Shown one piece after another: positions 51,543 through 60,583 of a stretch of DNA of 64,000 bases. The notes below the pieces were generated by a model. That model was not told where the DNA came from, searched no databases, and saw only the letters and a program-made list of their open reading frames with translations. Origin of the DNA: Oxalobacteraceae bacterium OTU3CINTB1 (GTDB lineage: Bacteria > Pseudomonadota > Gammaproteobacteria > Burkholderiales > Burkholderiaceae_D); the NCBI GenBank assembly GCA_024123955.1, contig CP099652.1, positions 1,488,001 to 1,552,000 of the forward strand, read 5' to 3'. A program made the position numbers and the translations under genes. Every line of letters starts with the position of its first letter. Position 1 is the stretch's first letter.

Positions 51543-52442
51543 TTACCCGCCAGTCTTCTTGCCGTAGCAGTGCGGGCAAGACACCTCGTACACATACTCC
51601 GGCGACAGCTGCTGGCGCGGCGTGACCACCGCGCGGCAGACGAAGCATTGCACCGTCTCGGTCGGCTCCAGCTTGGGGTTGAGCGCGGTACGGTAGTCGA
51701 ACACGAAGCAGTCCCCCGTGTAGTGGGCGCCGCCGACTTCCTCGAAGTACTTCAGGATGCCGCCTTCGAGCTGGTAGACGCTGTCGTAGCCGATGTTTTG
51801 CATGTGGATCGCCGCTTTTTCGCAGCGGATGCCGCCGGTGCAAAAGGTTACCACGGTCTTGCCGTCGAAGTCGGGCTTGTGGGCGGCGATCACTTCCGGG
51901 AACTCGGTGAACTTGCTGATGCGGTAATCGACCGTGTTGTCGAAGGTGCCGACGTCGACCTCGAAGTCGTTGCGGGTGTCGACCATGACCACCGGCTTGC
52001 CGTTGTCGTCGACGCCGGTGTCGAGCCAGCGCTTGAGCGTGTGGGCGTCGACGAACGGCGCGCGGCCTTCCTCGGGCTTGATCAGCGGCATGCGCATGGT
52101 GATGATTTCTTTTTTGATCTTGACCAACATGCGCTTGTGCGACTGCTCGACCGAATAGCTTTCCTTCACTTCCAGGTCGGCGAAGCGGGCGTCGGCGCGC
52201 ACCCAGGCCAGGTACTCGTCGATGTGCGAGCGCGGACCGGAGAGGAACATGTTGATGCCCTCTGGTGTGAGCAAGATGGTGCCCTTGAGGCCGAGTCGCT
52301 GGCAGATCTCCTGGTACAGCGGACGCATCTCTTCGGTGTTGTCGAAGGTGACGAACTTGTAGGCGGCGATATTGACGTGGGCGGCAGCGGCTGCGATGGC
52401 GGCGGCATGCGCTTCAGCTTGTAAAGCGGTATTAGCGAGCAT
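51543..52442 (-). CDS. trhO: tRNA uridine(34) hydroxylase TrhO (rhodanese family, YceA/UPF0176)
   Basis: A 299-residue cytoplasmic enzyme that forms 5-hydroxyuridine at wobble position 34 of certain tRNAs. The N-terminal acylphosphatase-like part includes [17 protein letters not shown]. The rhodanese domain has [17 protein letters not shown] and the active-site [13 protein letters not shown]. The C-terminus carries a CFVCR...CPHCYG metal-binding-type Cys set, as in this family. The ATG at 52442 gives the family length; the frame extends to a TTG at 52457 without support. TATAAT at 52476-52481 (minus strand) is a probable -10. Confidence 0.92.
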   Translation of the reverse strand: MLANTALQAEAHAAAIAAAAAHVNIAAYKFVTFDNTEEMRPLYQEICQRLGLKGTILLTPEGINMFLSGPRSHIDEYLAWVRADARFADLEVKESYSVEQSHKRMLVKIKKEIITMRMPLIKPEEGRAPFVDAHTLKRWLDTGVDDNGKPVVMVDTRNDFEVDVGTFDNTVDYRISKFTEFPEVIAAHKPDFDGKTVVTFCTGGIRCEKAAIHMQNIGYDSVYQLEGGILKYFEEVGGAHYTGDCFVFDYRTALNPKLEPTETVQCFVCRAVVTPRQQLSPEYVYEVSCPHCYGKKTGG

Positions 52443-52511
52443 GATGGATGGGATCAAAAAAACGGAAGAGCCGGTATTATACGCGTTTTTTTGCCCACAA
52501 AATAGGCAGTG

Positions 52512-52778
52512 CTAGGGGGTGATGCCGATGTCTTCCACCACGGCCCAAGTCCAGCCAGCAAAGTCGGGATTGGCATAGTGCTTGGCTGCTGCTTGCGGGG
52601 GCGGGATGTCGTCGCCATCCTCGATAGTGGCCTCAAGCCAAAGCTCAATTGCTTCGCGCGCGTTGTCGATGGCCTTCTCAAGCGTGTCGCCAGCGGAAAA
52701 ACAGCCCGGAAGATCTGGGACGACAACGCCGAACGCATGGCTTGCGTCGCCCGGTTCTATTGCGATCAGGTATTTCAT
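52512..52778 (-). CDS. hicB: HicB-family antitoxin
   Basis: An 88-residue antitoxin. It shows the HicB fold signature: YLIAIEPGD, FGVVVPDLPGCFSAGDTLEKA and AREAIELWLEA. The protein stops soon after this partial RNase-H-like domain and has no C-terminal DNA-binding domain, so autoregulation would need another protein. The ATG at 52778 has AGGA seven bases upstream; an ATG two codons earlier (52784) is too close to it. It follows hicA by a few bases. Confidence 0.85.
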   Translation of the reverse strand: MKYLIAIEPGDASHAFGVVVPDLPGCFSAGDTLEKAIDNAREAIELWLEATIEDGDDIPPPQAAAKHYANPDFAGWTWAVVEDIGITP

Positions 52779-52787
52779 AGTCATGTC

Positions 52788-52970
52788 CTATTTCAGTCCA
52801 GCCTGTTTTAACAATTTTTGCACCAGTCCGATGCCCAAGTCTTTTCTCGGGTGCGGCACGCTGACGTGTCCGCCAAGATCCGGATGCGAATAGATGTGAT
52901 GGGAACCGCGGACATTGCCAAGCTGCCAGCCGGCCTGTTCCAGTCGCTTGATGAGGTCTGCGCTCTTCAT
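52788..52970 (-). CDS. hicA: HicA-family mRNA interferase toxin
   Basis: A 60-residue toxin with a double-stranded-RNA-binding-like fold that cleaves mRNA. It has MKSADLIKRLEQAGWQL, the catalytic His24 in GSHHIY, and HPRKDLGIGLVQKLLKQAGL at the C-terminus, all canonical for HicA. The frame is open upstream to 53042 but the ATG at 52970 gives the exact family start. The toxin gene comes first and the antitoxin second, the usual hicAB order. The pair is inserted between trhO and the divergent dnaE. Confidence 0.85.
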   Translation of the reverse strand: MKSADLIKRLEQAGWQLGNVRGSHHIYSHPDLGGHVSVPHPRKDLGIGLVQKLLKQAGLK

Positions 52971-53109
52971 CCCCTTATCGTAACGATAGCCTATCACCGC
53001 GTGTCGAGCCAGCGCAAAGACATGACAGCCACTGGTCACCAATCAGATTCCTCGCTCCGGCCGCGTGCGCTGTAAAATAGCCGGTTATTGAACCAGCGGT
53101 GGGCAGCAT

Positions 53110-56100
53110 ATGAACATGGTAGCAAACGAGCAAGTGGTGGAACACGTCGTGGCGCCGGATGAAGGCGTCGTGGCCCCGGTCGGCCCGGCCTTCGTCCATC
53201 TGCGGGTGCACTCGGAGTATTCGATCGTCGACGGCCTGGTGCGCATCGACGACCTGGTCGGTGCTGCCGCCAAGGACAAGCAGGCGGCGCTGGCCGTCAC
53301 CGACCTGTCCAACATGTTCGGCATGGTCAAGTTCTACAAGAGCGCGCGCGGCAAGGGCATCAAGCCGGTCATCGGCGTCGACGTCTGGATCACCAACGAC
53401 GACAATCGCGACAAGCCCTCGCGCCTGATGCTGTTCGCCAAAAACCGCATGGGCTACCTGCAGCTGTGCGAGCTGCTGTCGACCGCCTGGCTGACCAACC
53501 AGTACAAGGGCCGCGCCGAGATCCGCACCGAGTGGCTGGCCGAGCTGGCATCGAAAACCTACGACCTGCTGCCCGACGATAATCCGGCCAACGGCCTGAT
53601 CGCGCTGTCCGGCGCCCATTTCGGCGACGTCGGCATCGCCATCGAAAACGGCAACCCGGCGCTGGCCGAAAAGAACGCGCAAAAATGGGCGGCGATCTTC
53701 CCCGGCCATTTCTACATCGAGATCCAGCGCGCCGGCCAGGCCAACCAGGAAACGCAGGTGCGCCACGCGGTGGCGCTGGCCGCGAAACTGGGCCTGCCGG
53801 TGGTGGCCACGCATCCGGTGCAGTTCATCTCCGGCGACGAGTACATCGCCCACGAGGCGCGCACCTGCATCGCCGAAGGCGAGATGCTGGCCAATAACAA
53901 GCGCGTGCGCCGCTTCAACGAGAACATGCGCTTCCTGTCGCAGGCGGAGATGCGCGCGCTGTTCGCCGACCTGCCGGCGGCGCTGCAAAACTCGGTGGAA
54001 ATCGCCAAGCGCTGCAACCTGACCCTGGTGCTGGGCAAGCCGCAGCTGCCGAACTTCCCGACCCCGCCGGGCATGACGATCGACGAGTTCCTGGTGGCCG
54101 AGTCGAAGGCCGGCCTGGAAAAGCGCCTGATTCATTTGTATCCGGACCCGGAGCGGCGCGAGAAGGAAAGGCCACGCTACGAGGCGCGCCTGAAGTTCGA
54201 GACCGATACCATCTGCAACATGAAGTTCCCCGGCTACTTCCTGATCGTGGCGGAGTTCATCCAGTGGGCCAAGGAGAACGGCGTGCCGGTCGGCCCGGGC
54301 CGCGGTTCGGGCGCCGGTTCGCTGGTGGCGTATTCGCTGCTGATCACCGATCTGGACCCGCTCAAATACAACCTGCTGTTCGAGCGCTTCCTGAACCCGG
54401 AACGGGTCTCGATGCCCGACTTCGACATCGACTTTTGCCAGGAGGGGCGCGACCGCGTCATCCAGCACGTCAAGGATTTGTACGGCAAGGAGGCGGTCTC
54501 GCAGATCGCCACCTTCGGTACCATGGCGGCCAAGGGCGCGATCCGCGACGTCGGCCGCGTGATGGACTTCGGCTACAACTTCTGCGACGGCGTCTCCAAG
54601 CTGATTCCGTTCAAGCCGGGCAAGCCGGTGTCGATCGCCGAGGCGATCGAGGAGGAACCGATGCTCAAGGAGCGCCAGCAGAACGAGGAGGAAGTGGCGC
54701 AACTGCTCGATCTGGCGCAGCAGGTGGAGGGCATCACCCGTAACATCGGCATGCACGCAGGGGGCGTGTTGATCGCGCCGGGCAAGCTGACCGACTTCTG
54801 CCCGTTGTACACGCAGGGCGGCGACGGCGGCGTGGTGTCGCAGTACGACAAGGACGACGTGGAGGCCGTGGGCCTGGTCAAGTTCGACTTTTTGGGCCTG
54901 ACCACGTTGACGATTTTGGACCGCGCGGTACGCTACATCAAGGCGCTCGATCCGAAGGAGGCCGAGTTCGACCTGGCGCGCCTGCCGCTGAACGACCGGC
55001 CGTCGTACGAGCTGCTGACCAAGGCGAAAACCGTCGCCGTGTTCCAGCTGGAGTCGCGCGGCATGCAGGGCATGCTGAAGGACGCGCGTCCCGACCGGTT
55101 CGAGGACATCATCGCGCTGGTGGCGCTGTACCGTCCGGGCCCGATGGACCTGATTCCCGACTTCTGCAAACGTAAGCACGGCGAAAAATTCGACTATCCC
55201 GATCCGCGCACCGAATCCATTTTGTCCGAAACCTACGGCATCATGGTGTATCAGGAGCAGGTGATGCAGATGGCGCAGATCGTCGGCGGCTACTCGCTGG
55301 GCGGCGCCGACATGCTGCGCCGCGCGATGGGCAAGAAGAAGGCCGAGGAGATGGCCGAGCACCGCGAGATCTTCCGCGCCGGCGCCGCCAAGGACGGCCT
55401 GACCGCGCAGAAGGCCGACGAGATCTTCGACTTGATGGAGAAGTTCGCGGGCTACGGCTTCAACAAGTCGCACGCCGCCGCCTACGCGCTGCTGTCGTAC
55501 CACACCGCTTATTTGAAGGCGCACCACCCGGCCGCGTTCATGGCGGCCAACATGTCGCTGGCGATGGACGACACCGAGAAGGTCAAGATCCTGGTCGAGG
55601 ATTCGATCGACATCTGCGGCCTGACCATCCTCCCGCCGGACATCAACAAGTCCGACTACCGCTTCATGCCGGACGGCCCGCCGCCGTCGGTGACCGGCAA
55701 GAAGGTCACGCAGATCCGCTACGGGCTGGGCGCCGTCAAGGGCTCGGGCCAGAGCGCGATCGAAGCGATCATCGCCGCGCGCACCGCCGGCGGACCGTTC
55801 ACCAGCCTGTTCGACTTCTGCAAACGGGTCGACAAGAAGCAGATCAACCGCCGCACCATCGAGTCCCTGATCCGTTCGGGCGCCTTCGATTGCCTCAACA
55901 TCGACCGCGCGATTTTGCTGGCGTCGGTCGGCTTCGCGATGGAGTGCGCCGACCAGGAAGCCAAGGCGGCCAACCAGGTCAGCCTGTTCGGCGGCGACGA
56001 CAGCGACCTGGTGGCGCCACCGGAGTATGTGAAGTGCGCGCCGTTCACCGACCGCCAGAAGCTGGCCGAGGAAAAGATCGCGCTGGGCTTCTATTTATCG

Positions 56101-56673
56101 GGCCACATGTTCGATTCGTTCGCCCCGGAGGCGCGCCGCTTCGCCCGCACCAAGCTGGCGGAATTGGAGCCGTCGCGCGAGCCGCGCATGCTGTGCGGCG
56201 TGATCACCGGCATCCGGCCGCAGATGACGCAGCGTGGCAAGATCCTGATCGTGACACTGGACGACAAGACGGCGGTGGTCGAGGTGACCGTGTATTCCGA
56301 GGTGTTCGAAGAGAACAAGCGCATGTTCAAGGACGACGAGTTCCTCGCCGTCGTCGGCAAGGTGTCGGAGGACCGCTTCTCGGGCGGGCTGCGGATCTCG
56401 GCCGAGCGGGTGTTCGACATCGTCACCGCGCGGGTCAACTACGGCAAGCAGCTGGCGATGTCGTTGCCGACCACTGTGGACGCGAAGAAGATGGCCGAGC
56501 TGCTGGCGCCGCACCGCATGGCCGATGGCCTGCCGGTGGCGATGAAGGTGGCGCCGCAGGGCGTCAAGTGCGTGTTGCAGCTGGGGGAGGGCTGGCGTGT
56601 GGCGCCGTCGGACGACCTGCAGCTGGCGCTCAAGCAGGGCCTGGGCGCCAGCGAGGTCGAAATCGAGTATTAA
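53110..56673 (+). CDS. dnaE: DNA polymerase III alpha subunit
   Basis: A 1187-residue replicative polymerase. An N-terminal extension (~25 residues) leads into the PHP domain (FVHLRVHSEYSIVDGLV). The palm carries the catalytic DxD in PDFDIDFCQEGRDRVIQ, with GPGRGSGAGSLVAYSL before it. Fingers/thumb (GYGFNKSHAAAYALLSYHTA), a helix-hairpin-helix region and an OB-fold (MLCGVITGIRPQMTQRGKILI) follow. The length is normal for DnaE1. TAAAAT (53073-53078) may be its -10. No dnaE2-type cluster is nearby, and the gene appears intact. Confidence 0.97.
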   Translation: MNMVANEQVVEHVVAPDEGVVAPVGPAFVHLRVHSEYSIVDGLVRIDDLVGAAAKDKQAALAVTDLSNMFGMVKFYKSARGKGIKPVIGVDVWITNDDNRDKPSRLMLFAKNRMGYLQLCELLSTAWLTNQYKGRAEIRTEWLAELASKTYDLLPDDNPANGLIALSGAHFGDVGIAIENGNPALAEKNAQKWAAIFPGHFYIEIQRAGQANQETQVRHAVALAAKLGLPVVATHPVQFISGDEYIAHEARTCIAEGEMLANNKRVRRFNENMRFLSQAEMRALFADLPAALQNSVEIAKRCNLTLVLGKPQLPNFPTPPGMTIDEFLVAESKAGLEKRLIHLYPDPERREKERPRYEARLKFETDTICNMKFPGYFLIVAEFIQWAKENGVPVGPGRGSGAGSLVAYSLLITDLDPLKYNLLFERFLNPERVSMPDFDIDFCQEGRDRVIQHVKDLYGKEAVSQIATFGTMAAKGAIRDVGRVMDFGYNFCDGVSKLIPFKPGKPVSIAEAIEEEPMLKERQQNEEEVAQLLDLAQQVEGITRNIGMHAGGVLIAPGKLTDFCPLYTQGGDGGVVSQYDKDDVEAVGLVKFDFLGLTTLTILDRAVRYIKALDPKEAEFDLARLPLNDRPSYELLTKAKTVAVFQLESRGMQGMLKDARPDRFEDIIALVALYRPGPMDLIPDFCKRKHGEKFDYPDPRTESILSETYGIMVYQEQVMQMAQIVGGYSLGGADMLRRAMGKKKAEEMAEHREIFRAGAAKDGLTAQKADEIFDLMEKFAGYGFNKSHAAAYALLSYHTAYLKAHHPAAFMAANMSLAMDDTEKVKILVEDSIDICGLTILPPDINKSDYRFMPDGPPPSVTGKKVTQIRYGLGAVKGSGQSAIEAIIAARTAGGPFTSLFDFCKRVDKKQINRRTIESLIRSGAFDCLNIDRAILLASVGFAMECADQEAKAANQVSLFGGDDSDLVAPPEYVKCAPFTDRQKLAEEKIALGFYLSGHMFDSFAPEARRFARTKLAELEPSREPRMLCGVITGIRPQMTQRGKILIVTLDDKTAVVEVTVYSEVFEENKRMFKDDEFLAVVGKVSEDRFSGGLRISAERVFDIVTARVNYGKQLAMSLPTTVDAKKMAELLAPHRMADGLPVAMKVAPQGVKCVLQLGEGWRVAPSDDLQLALKQGLGASEVEIEY

Positions 56674-56686
56674 GAAGATTCACCCG

Positions 56687-56750
56687 CAACCCGACCCGAT
56701 GGGGTCTGACCCCACGGGGTCGGACCCCGGTGTGCCCGGGGTACGGGTTG
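56687..56750. repeat. Composite palindromic repeat (GGGGTC-N-GACCCC units)
   Basis: Two adjacent 13-base palindromes, GGGGTCTGACCCC (56701-56713) and GGGGTCGGACCCC (56716-56728), lie inside outer arms CAACCCG (56687-56693) and CGGGTTG (56744-56750). The element fills the 83-base gap between the convergent dnaE and DUF6139 genes. It resembles REP-like dispersed repeats of Oxalobacteraceae (recalled, not searched). It could act as a terminator or mRNA 3'-end stabiliser. Confidence 0.75.
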
Positions 56751-56756
56751 AAAATG

Positions 56757-56990
56757 TTAAATCTGCTCGTTCAAGCTGGTGATCGCGTACCCCTTGGCGC
56801 CGATCTGCTCGAGCGGGTGCACGATGTGATAGCGCGGCAGGTCGTCGCTGTCGTCGTCGACCTCCACTTTTTGCGCCTCCGGCTGCCAGTCGGTGTTGGT
56901 CGCCTCCTCGGGAATCGGCTTTCCTTCCGGCACGGCCAGATAGCTGTGCTTACCTTCTGCTTCATCTCGGCAATAAATATCCACACGCAT
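56757..56990 (-). CDS. Small DUF6139-like protein
   Basis: A 77-residue acidic soluble protein starting MRVDIYCRDEAEGKHSYLAV, with VPEGKPIPEEATNTDWQ in the middle, which I recall as typical of DUF6139 proteins found in Burkholderiales. Function unknown. The ATG has an excellent AAGGAGG ribosome site, so it is probably well translated. It lies 65 bases downstream of the ligase-GT9 gene on the same strand. Confidence 0.75.
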   Translation of the reverse strand: MRVDIYCRDEAEGKHSYLAVPEGKPIPEEATNTDWQPEAQKVEVDDDSDDLPRYHIVHPLEQIGAKGYAITSLNEQI

Positions 56991-57055
56991 GGCATTTCCT
57001 CCTTGGGACAAAAAACCATGGTAACGGATTTTGATTTGCCGGCGCGCACGCCCGG

Positions 57056-59326
57056 TCAGGCCGCCGCCCGCGCCGCCTCGGCGCGCCAGCCCTGGATTAC
57101 CGCGAACACCTGTTGCGGCGTGATGGCCAGCATGCAGGTGCAGCGCGCCGGATCGCTGCAATGGCCGCACATGGTGCTGTTGACCAGGTTGGTCGCGCGC
57201 GGGCCGATCGCGGCCCAGCGCGACGGGTCGATCGGTTTGAGCGGCGGGAACAGCCCGGCCACCGGCCGTCCCAGCGCGGCGGCCAGGTGCAGCGGGCCGG
57301 TGCCGCTGGCGACCAGGCCGTCGCAGCCGCCGACCAGCGCCGTGAAGCCGTCGAGGTCGAGCCGTCCGCACAGGTTCTCCACGTGGGGCAGCGCCAGCAG
57401 CTCCGGCGCCAGGCCGGCCAGCAATTCGCCCTCGGCGGCGCTGCCGGTGACCAGCACGCGCACGCCGGCGTCCGGTCCCAGCATCCGGGCCAGCGTCGTG
57501 TAGTGCTCCAGCGGCCATTCGCGGCCGTTGCCGTTCGATTTCGGATGCAGGATCAGCTTGAAGCCGGGGGCGGCCAGCACGGCGTCGGCGGCCGGATGGC
57601 GCGGCGTGTCGAGGCCGTACAGCGCGGCGATCTCGTCGAGGCTCGGGATGTGGCTGAAGCCGAGCGGCTGCAGCAGCTTGAAGCTCAGCTGCGCCTCGTG
57701 CAGGATCGGCAGCGACTTGGCGCGCATGTGGGCCAGGCGGTTGCAGGTGAACCAGTGGTAGAAGCGGCGGATGCTGCCGACCCGGCGGGCGATGCCGGCG
57801 CGGCGCGCGGCCACGGCCAGCTGGCGCCGCGGATAGGCGAACATCACGGTGTCGCAGCCGCTGCGGGCCATGCCGCCGGCCAGGTCGCCGTGCCAGTCCT
57901 CCAGCGCCTGCACGGTGTCGACGTGGCGGCACTGGGCCACCACGGCGGCGGCGTAGCGGCGGCACAGGAAGGTGATCTCGGCCTGCGGGTACACCTGCTT
58001 CAGGTAGCCGGCCAGCGGCAACGTCAGCACCACGTCGCCGATGTTGTCGGTGCGGGTGATCATGATGCGGCGCGGCGGCGGCGTGTACTGGGTGGCCAGG
58101 CACAGGCCGACCAGGCTGCCCACCATCATCACATAGAACACCTTGGTCTTCATCAGCCAGAACATCACGTCCGTCAGGCCGAAGCCGATGAACGCCACCA
58201 CCACCACCAGGCCGGCCAGCGCCAGCGGGTATTGGCCCTGGTCCGGACGGCGCAGCTGGCCGATGAAGTAGCGCATCGGCGCGATGTAGAGCAGCAGCAG
58301 CAGTGCGGCGTCGAGCAGGCCGCCGGTGGCCAGGCAGTGCAGCAGGTCGTTGTGGCCGCTGCTGAAGGTCAGCGCCGGGCCCTGTTGCAGCCGGCCCTGG
58401 GCCGCCAGCGCGTTGAGCGCGGCGTGGAAGTCGTCGCGGCCCACGCCCAGCCACGGATGGTCGATAAACATCATGACCGAGGCGCGCCATAAGTCCAGGC
58501 GGATGCCGACCGAGGTGGTGGCGTCGCCGGTGGCGAGGTAGCGCTGCACCTCGGCCACGGCGATGGCGATGCGGTCGGCCATGCCCAGCGCCGGCACCGC
58601 GCATGCCACCGCCACCAGCGCCAGCAGCAGGCCGAACAGCACCAGCATGTTGTAGCCCAGCACGCGGCGGCCGTAGACGGCCAGCGGGATCATCACCAGC
58701 GGCAGCGCCAGCCAGCCGCCGCGCGAGCCCGACAGGATGGAAGCGAGCAAGCCGCACAGCAGCGCCACGCCGGGCACCCAGGCCAGGCGCGTGCCGCGGA
58801 AGGCCGACATGCCGCACAGCGCCATCAGGCCCGACGCCAGCGCCAGGTTGCCGAACGTGATGGCGTGGTGGGTGAAGCCGATCGCGCGGCCCTCGTCGCC
58901 GGCGCCGGCGGCGACCTGGTATACGGCCACCGCCGCCGACACCACCGTGGTGGCGCACAGTCCCATCCAGAAATAGCGCGCGCGCGGGCGCAGGTGGTAC
59001 ATGACGCCGATGCAGGTCAGGCCCAGCAGCAGGCGCGCCGGCCCGTCCAGGGTGCGCAGGCCCTGGTCGTCGAGCACCAGGCGCACCAGCGAGACGAAGA
59101 AATAGGCGGAAAAGGCCAGGATCACGCCCGAGAGCTCGAACCAGTATTGCTGGTAGGCGCTCCAGACGGGGCGGAAACGGATCAGGAACACCAGCAGGAT
59201 CACCAGTTGCACCGCGCCCAGTCCGGACTTGCTGCCGAGCGCCAGCGCGGGAAGGGCGAACAGAAGCGTGGAGGCGAGCGGACTGCCTTTTTCGGGCAGC
59301 AGCGGCGGGTTACTGGCAGTATTCAT
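57056..59326 (-). CDS. O-antigen ligase fused to GT9 heptosyltransferase-like domain
   Basis: A 756-residue single-frame fusion. Residues ~1-420 hold about twelve membrane helices with the Wzy_C/WaaL marks LSGSRGGWLALPLV and, in the large periplasmic loop, HPWLGVGRDDFH and SSGHNDLLHCLATGG; such proteins join O-antigen to lipid A-core or polymerise it. After a short linker, residues ~425-750 form a GT-B GT9 domain (MITRTDNIGDVVLTLPLAGYL, LILHPKSNGNGREWP, SGTGPLHLAAALGRPVAGLF). No stop separates the parts. The ATG at 59326 is chosen over a GTG two codons earlier. The gene is divergent from waaF, so both probably act in LPS core and O-antigen assembly. Confidence 0.85.
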   Translation of the reverse strand: MNTASNPPLLPEKGSPLASTLLFALPALALGSKSGLGAVQLVILLVFLIRFRPVWSAYQQYWFELSGVILAFSAYFFVSLVRLVLDDQGLRTLDGPARLLLGLTCIGVMYHLRPRARYFWMGLCATTVVSAAVAVYQVAAGAGDEGRAIGFTHHAITFGNLALASGLMALCGMSAFRGTRLAWVPGVALLCGLLASILSGSRGGWLALPLVMIPLAVYGRRVLGYNMLVLFGLLLALVAVACAVPALGMADRIAIAVAEVQRYLATGDATTSVGIRLDLWRASVMMFIDHPWLGVGRDDFHAALNALAAQGRLQQGPALTFSSGHNDLLHCLATGGLLDAALLLLLYIAPMRYFIGQLRRPDQGQYPLALAGLVVVVAFIGFGLTDVMFWLMKTKVFYVMMVGSLVGLCLATQYTPPPRRIMITRTDNIGDVVLTLPLAGYLKQVYPQAEITFLCRRYAAAVVAQCRHVDTVQALEDWHGDLAGGMARSGCDTVMFAYPRRQLAVAARRAGIARRVGSIRRFYHWFTCNRLAHMRAKSLPILHEAQLSFKLLQPLGFSHIPSLDEIAALYGLDTPRHPAADAVLAAPGFKLILHPKSNGNGREWPLEHYTTLARMLGPDAGVRVLVTGSAAEGELLAGLAPELLALPHVENLCGRLDLDGFTALVGGCDGLVASGTGPLHLAAALGRPVAGLFPPLKPIDPSRWAAIGPRATNLVNSTMCGHCSDPARCTCMLAITPQQVFAVIQGWRAEAARAAA

Positions 59327-59367
59327 TGGCACACGGGCCGGCCGGAGGGCCGCAGCGGAAAAGGCCG

Positions 59368-59376
59368 ATTATAGCA
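59368..59376 (-). promoter_or_regulatory. Extended -10 promoter of the ligase-GT9 gene
   Basis: TGCTATAAT on the minus strand, 42-50 bases before the ATG. Identical to the element before the second wzt-like gene and one base different from that before wzm. Confidence 0.5.
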
Positions 59377-59419
59377 GTTCATTGTGGCACTATCCGGCTT
59401 CGCAGCGGGGTCCGGCGGC

Positions 59420-59448
59420 TTGTCGCGGTGGCGGCGATGGGCGATAAT
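59420..59448 (+). promoter_or_regulatory. Candidate sigma-70 promoter of waaF
   Basis: TTGTCG (59420-59425) and GATAAT (59443-59448) are separated by 17 bases, giving a leader of about 35 bases. Matches are four and five of six. Confidence 0.5.
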
Positions 59449-59488
59449 CGACCCGCCCCGGGCGCCGTCCCGACGATGGAAAGAGCCC

Positions 59489-60577
59489 GTGTTGCAAGAA
59501 AAGAAAGTCCTCGCCGGCGGCACGCCGCGCATCCTGGTCATCTCCCCCAACTGGATCGGCGACGCGGTGATGGCCCAGCCCCTGCTGCAATTGTTGCGCG
59601 CCGCCCATCCGGACCAGCCGATCGACGTGCTGGCGCCGCCGGCGGTGTCGCCCGTGTGGCGGCAGATGGCCGAGGTCGACGAGGTGCTGGAGACGCCGTT
59701 CCGCCACGGCGCGCTGCAGTTGCGCGAGCGCTGGAAATACGCGCGGCTGCTGCGCCGGCGCGGCTACGGGCAAGCCTACGTGCTGCCCAATACCATTAAA
59801 TATGCGCTGATCCCCTGGCTGGCCGGCATCCGGCGCCGGGTCGGCTACAAGGGCGAGAGCCGGCACGGCCTGATCAACGTCATGCACCATGACGAGACGC
59901 CGCCGCGCCCGATGGTGGCGTTTTACGCGGCACTGGCCGCCGCGCCGCTGGCGCACGGTGCGCTCCAGGGCGCGGCGTTCCGCGCCGCGCTGCCGCGTCC
60001 GCGCCTGACGGCCAGTCCGGCGCAGATTGCCGCCGTGTGCGCGCGCACCGGCATCGATCCGGCGCGGCCGCTGGTGGCGTTCGCGCCGGGCGCCGAATTC
60101 GGCGGCGCCAAGCGCTGGCCGGCGCGCCATTTCGCCGGCCTGGGCCAGGCCATCCTGGCCAACGATCCGTCCACGCAGATCGCCTTGCTCGGCTCGCCGA
60201 AGGACATGGAGGCGTGCGCCGAGGTGGCCGCCGCCATGTCCGCCGGCGCGGCCGTGTTCAACCTGGCCGGCGCCACCAGCCTGGCCGAGGCGATCGCGCT
60301 GATCGCGCGCGCGGCGGCGGTGGTGGCCAACGATTCGGGCCTGCTGCACATCGCCTCGGCGCTCAACCGACCGGTGGTGGCCCTGTACGGCCCGACCGAT
60401 CCCGATCACGCGCCGCCGTTCTCGGACCTGGCCGCGTCGATCTCGCTGCGGCTCGATTGCTCGCCGTGCAAACAGCGCGAATGCCCGCTCGGGCACCAGA
60501 ACTGCATGGTGCAGATGGCGCCCGAATTGGTGTGGAATAGCTTGCGGCCCATGCTGGTGCGGGCCGCGCCTGCTTAA
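59489..60577 (+). CDS. waaF: LPS heptosyltransferase II
   Basis: A ~362-residue GT9 enzyme that adds the second heptose to the LPS inner core. The N-terminus has ILVISPNWIGDAVMAQPLLQLL, and the nucleotide-binding half has FAPGAEFGGAKRWPARHF and VVANDSGLLHIASALNRPVVALYGPTDP, the standard WaaF motifs. The C-terminus has a CSPCKQRECPLGHQNCM cysteine cluster, also common in WaaF. The GTG start at 59489 has GGAAAGAG just upstream; a TTG directly follows it. Divergent from the ligase-GT9 fusion. Promoter candidate at 59420-59448. Confidence 0.92.
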   Translation: MLQEKKVLAGGTPRILVISPNWIGDAVMAQPLLQLLRAAHPDQPIDVLAPPAVSPVWRQMAEVDEVLETPFRHGALQLRERWKYARLLRRRGYGQAYVLPNTIKYALIPWLAGIRRRVGYKGESRHGLINVMHHDETPPRPMVAFYAALAAAPLAHGALQGAAFRAALPRPRLTASPAQIAAVCARTGIDPARPLVAFAPGAEFGGAKRWPARHFAGLGQAILANDPSTQIALLGSPKDMEACAEVAAAMSAGAAVFNLAGATSLAEAIALIARAAAVVANDSGLLHIASALNRPVVALYGPTDPDHAPPFSDLAASISLRLDCSPCKQRECPLGHQNCMVQMAPELVWNSLRPMLVRAAPA

Positions 60578-60583
60578 TACCGC

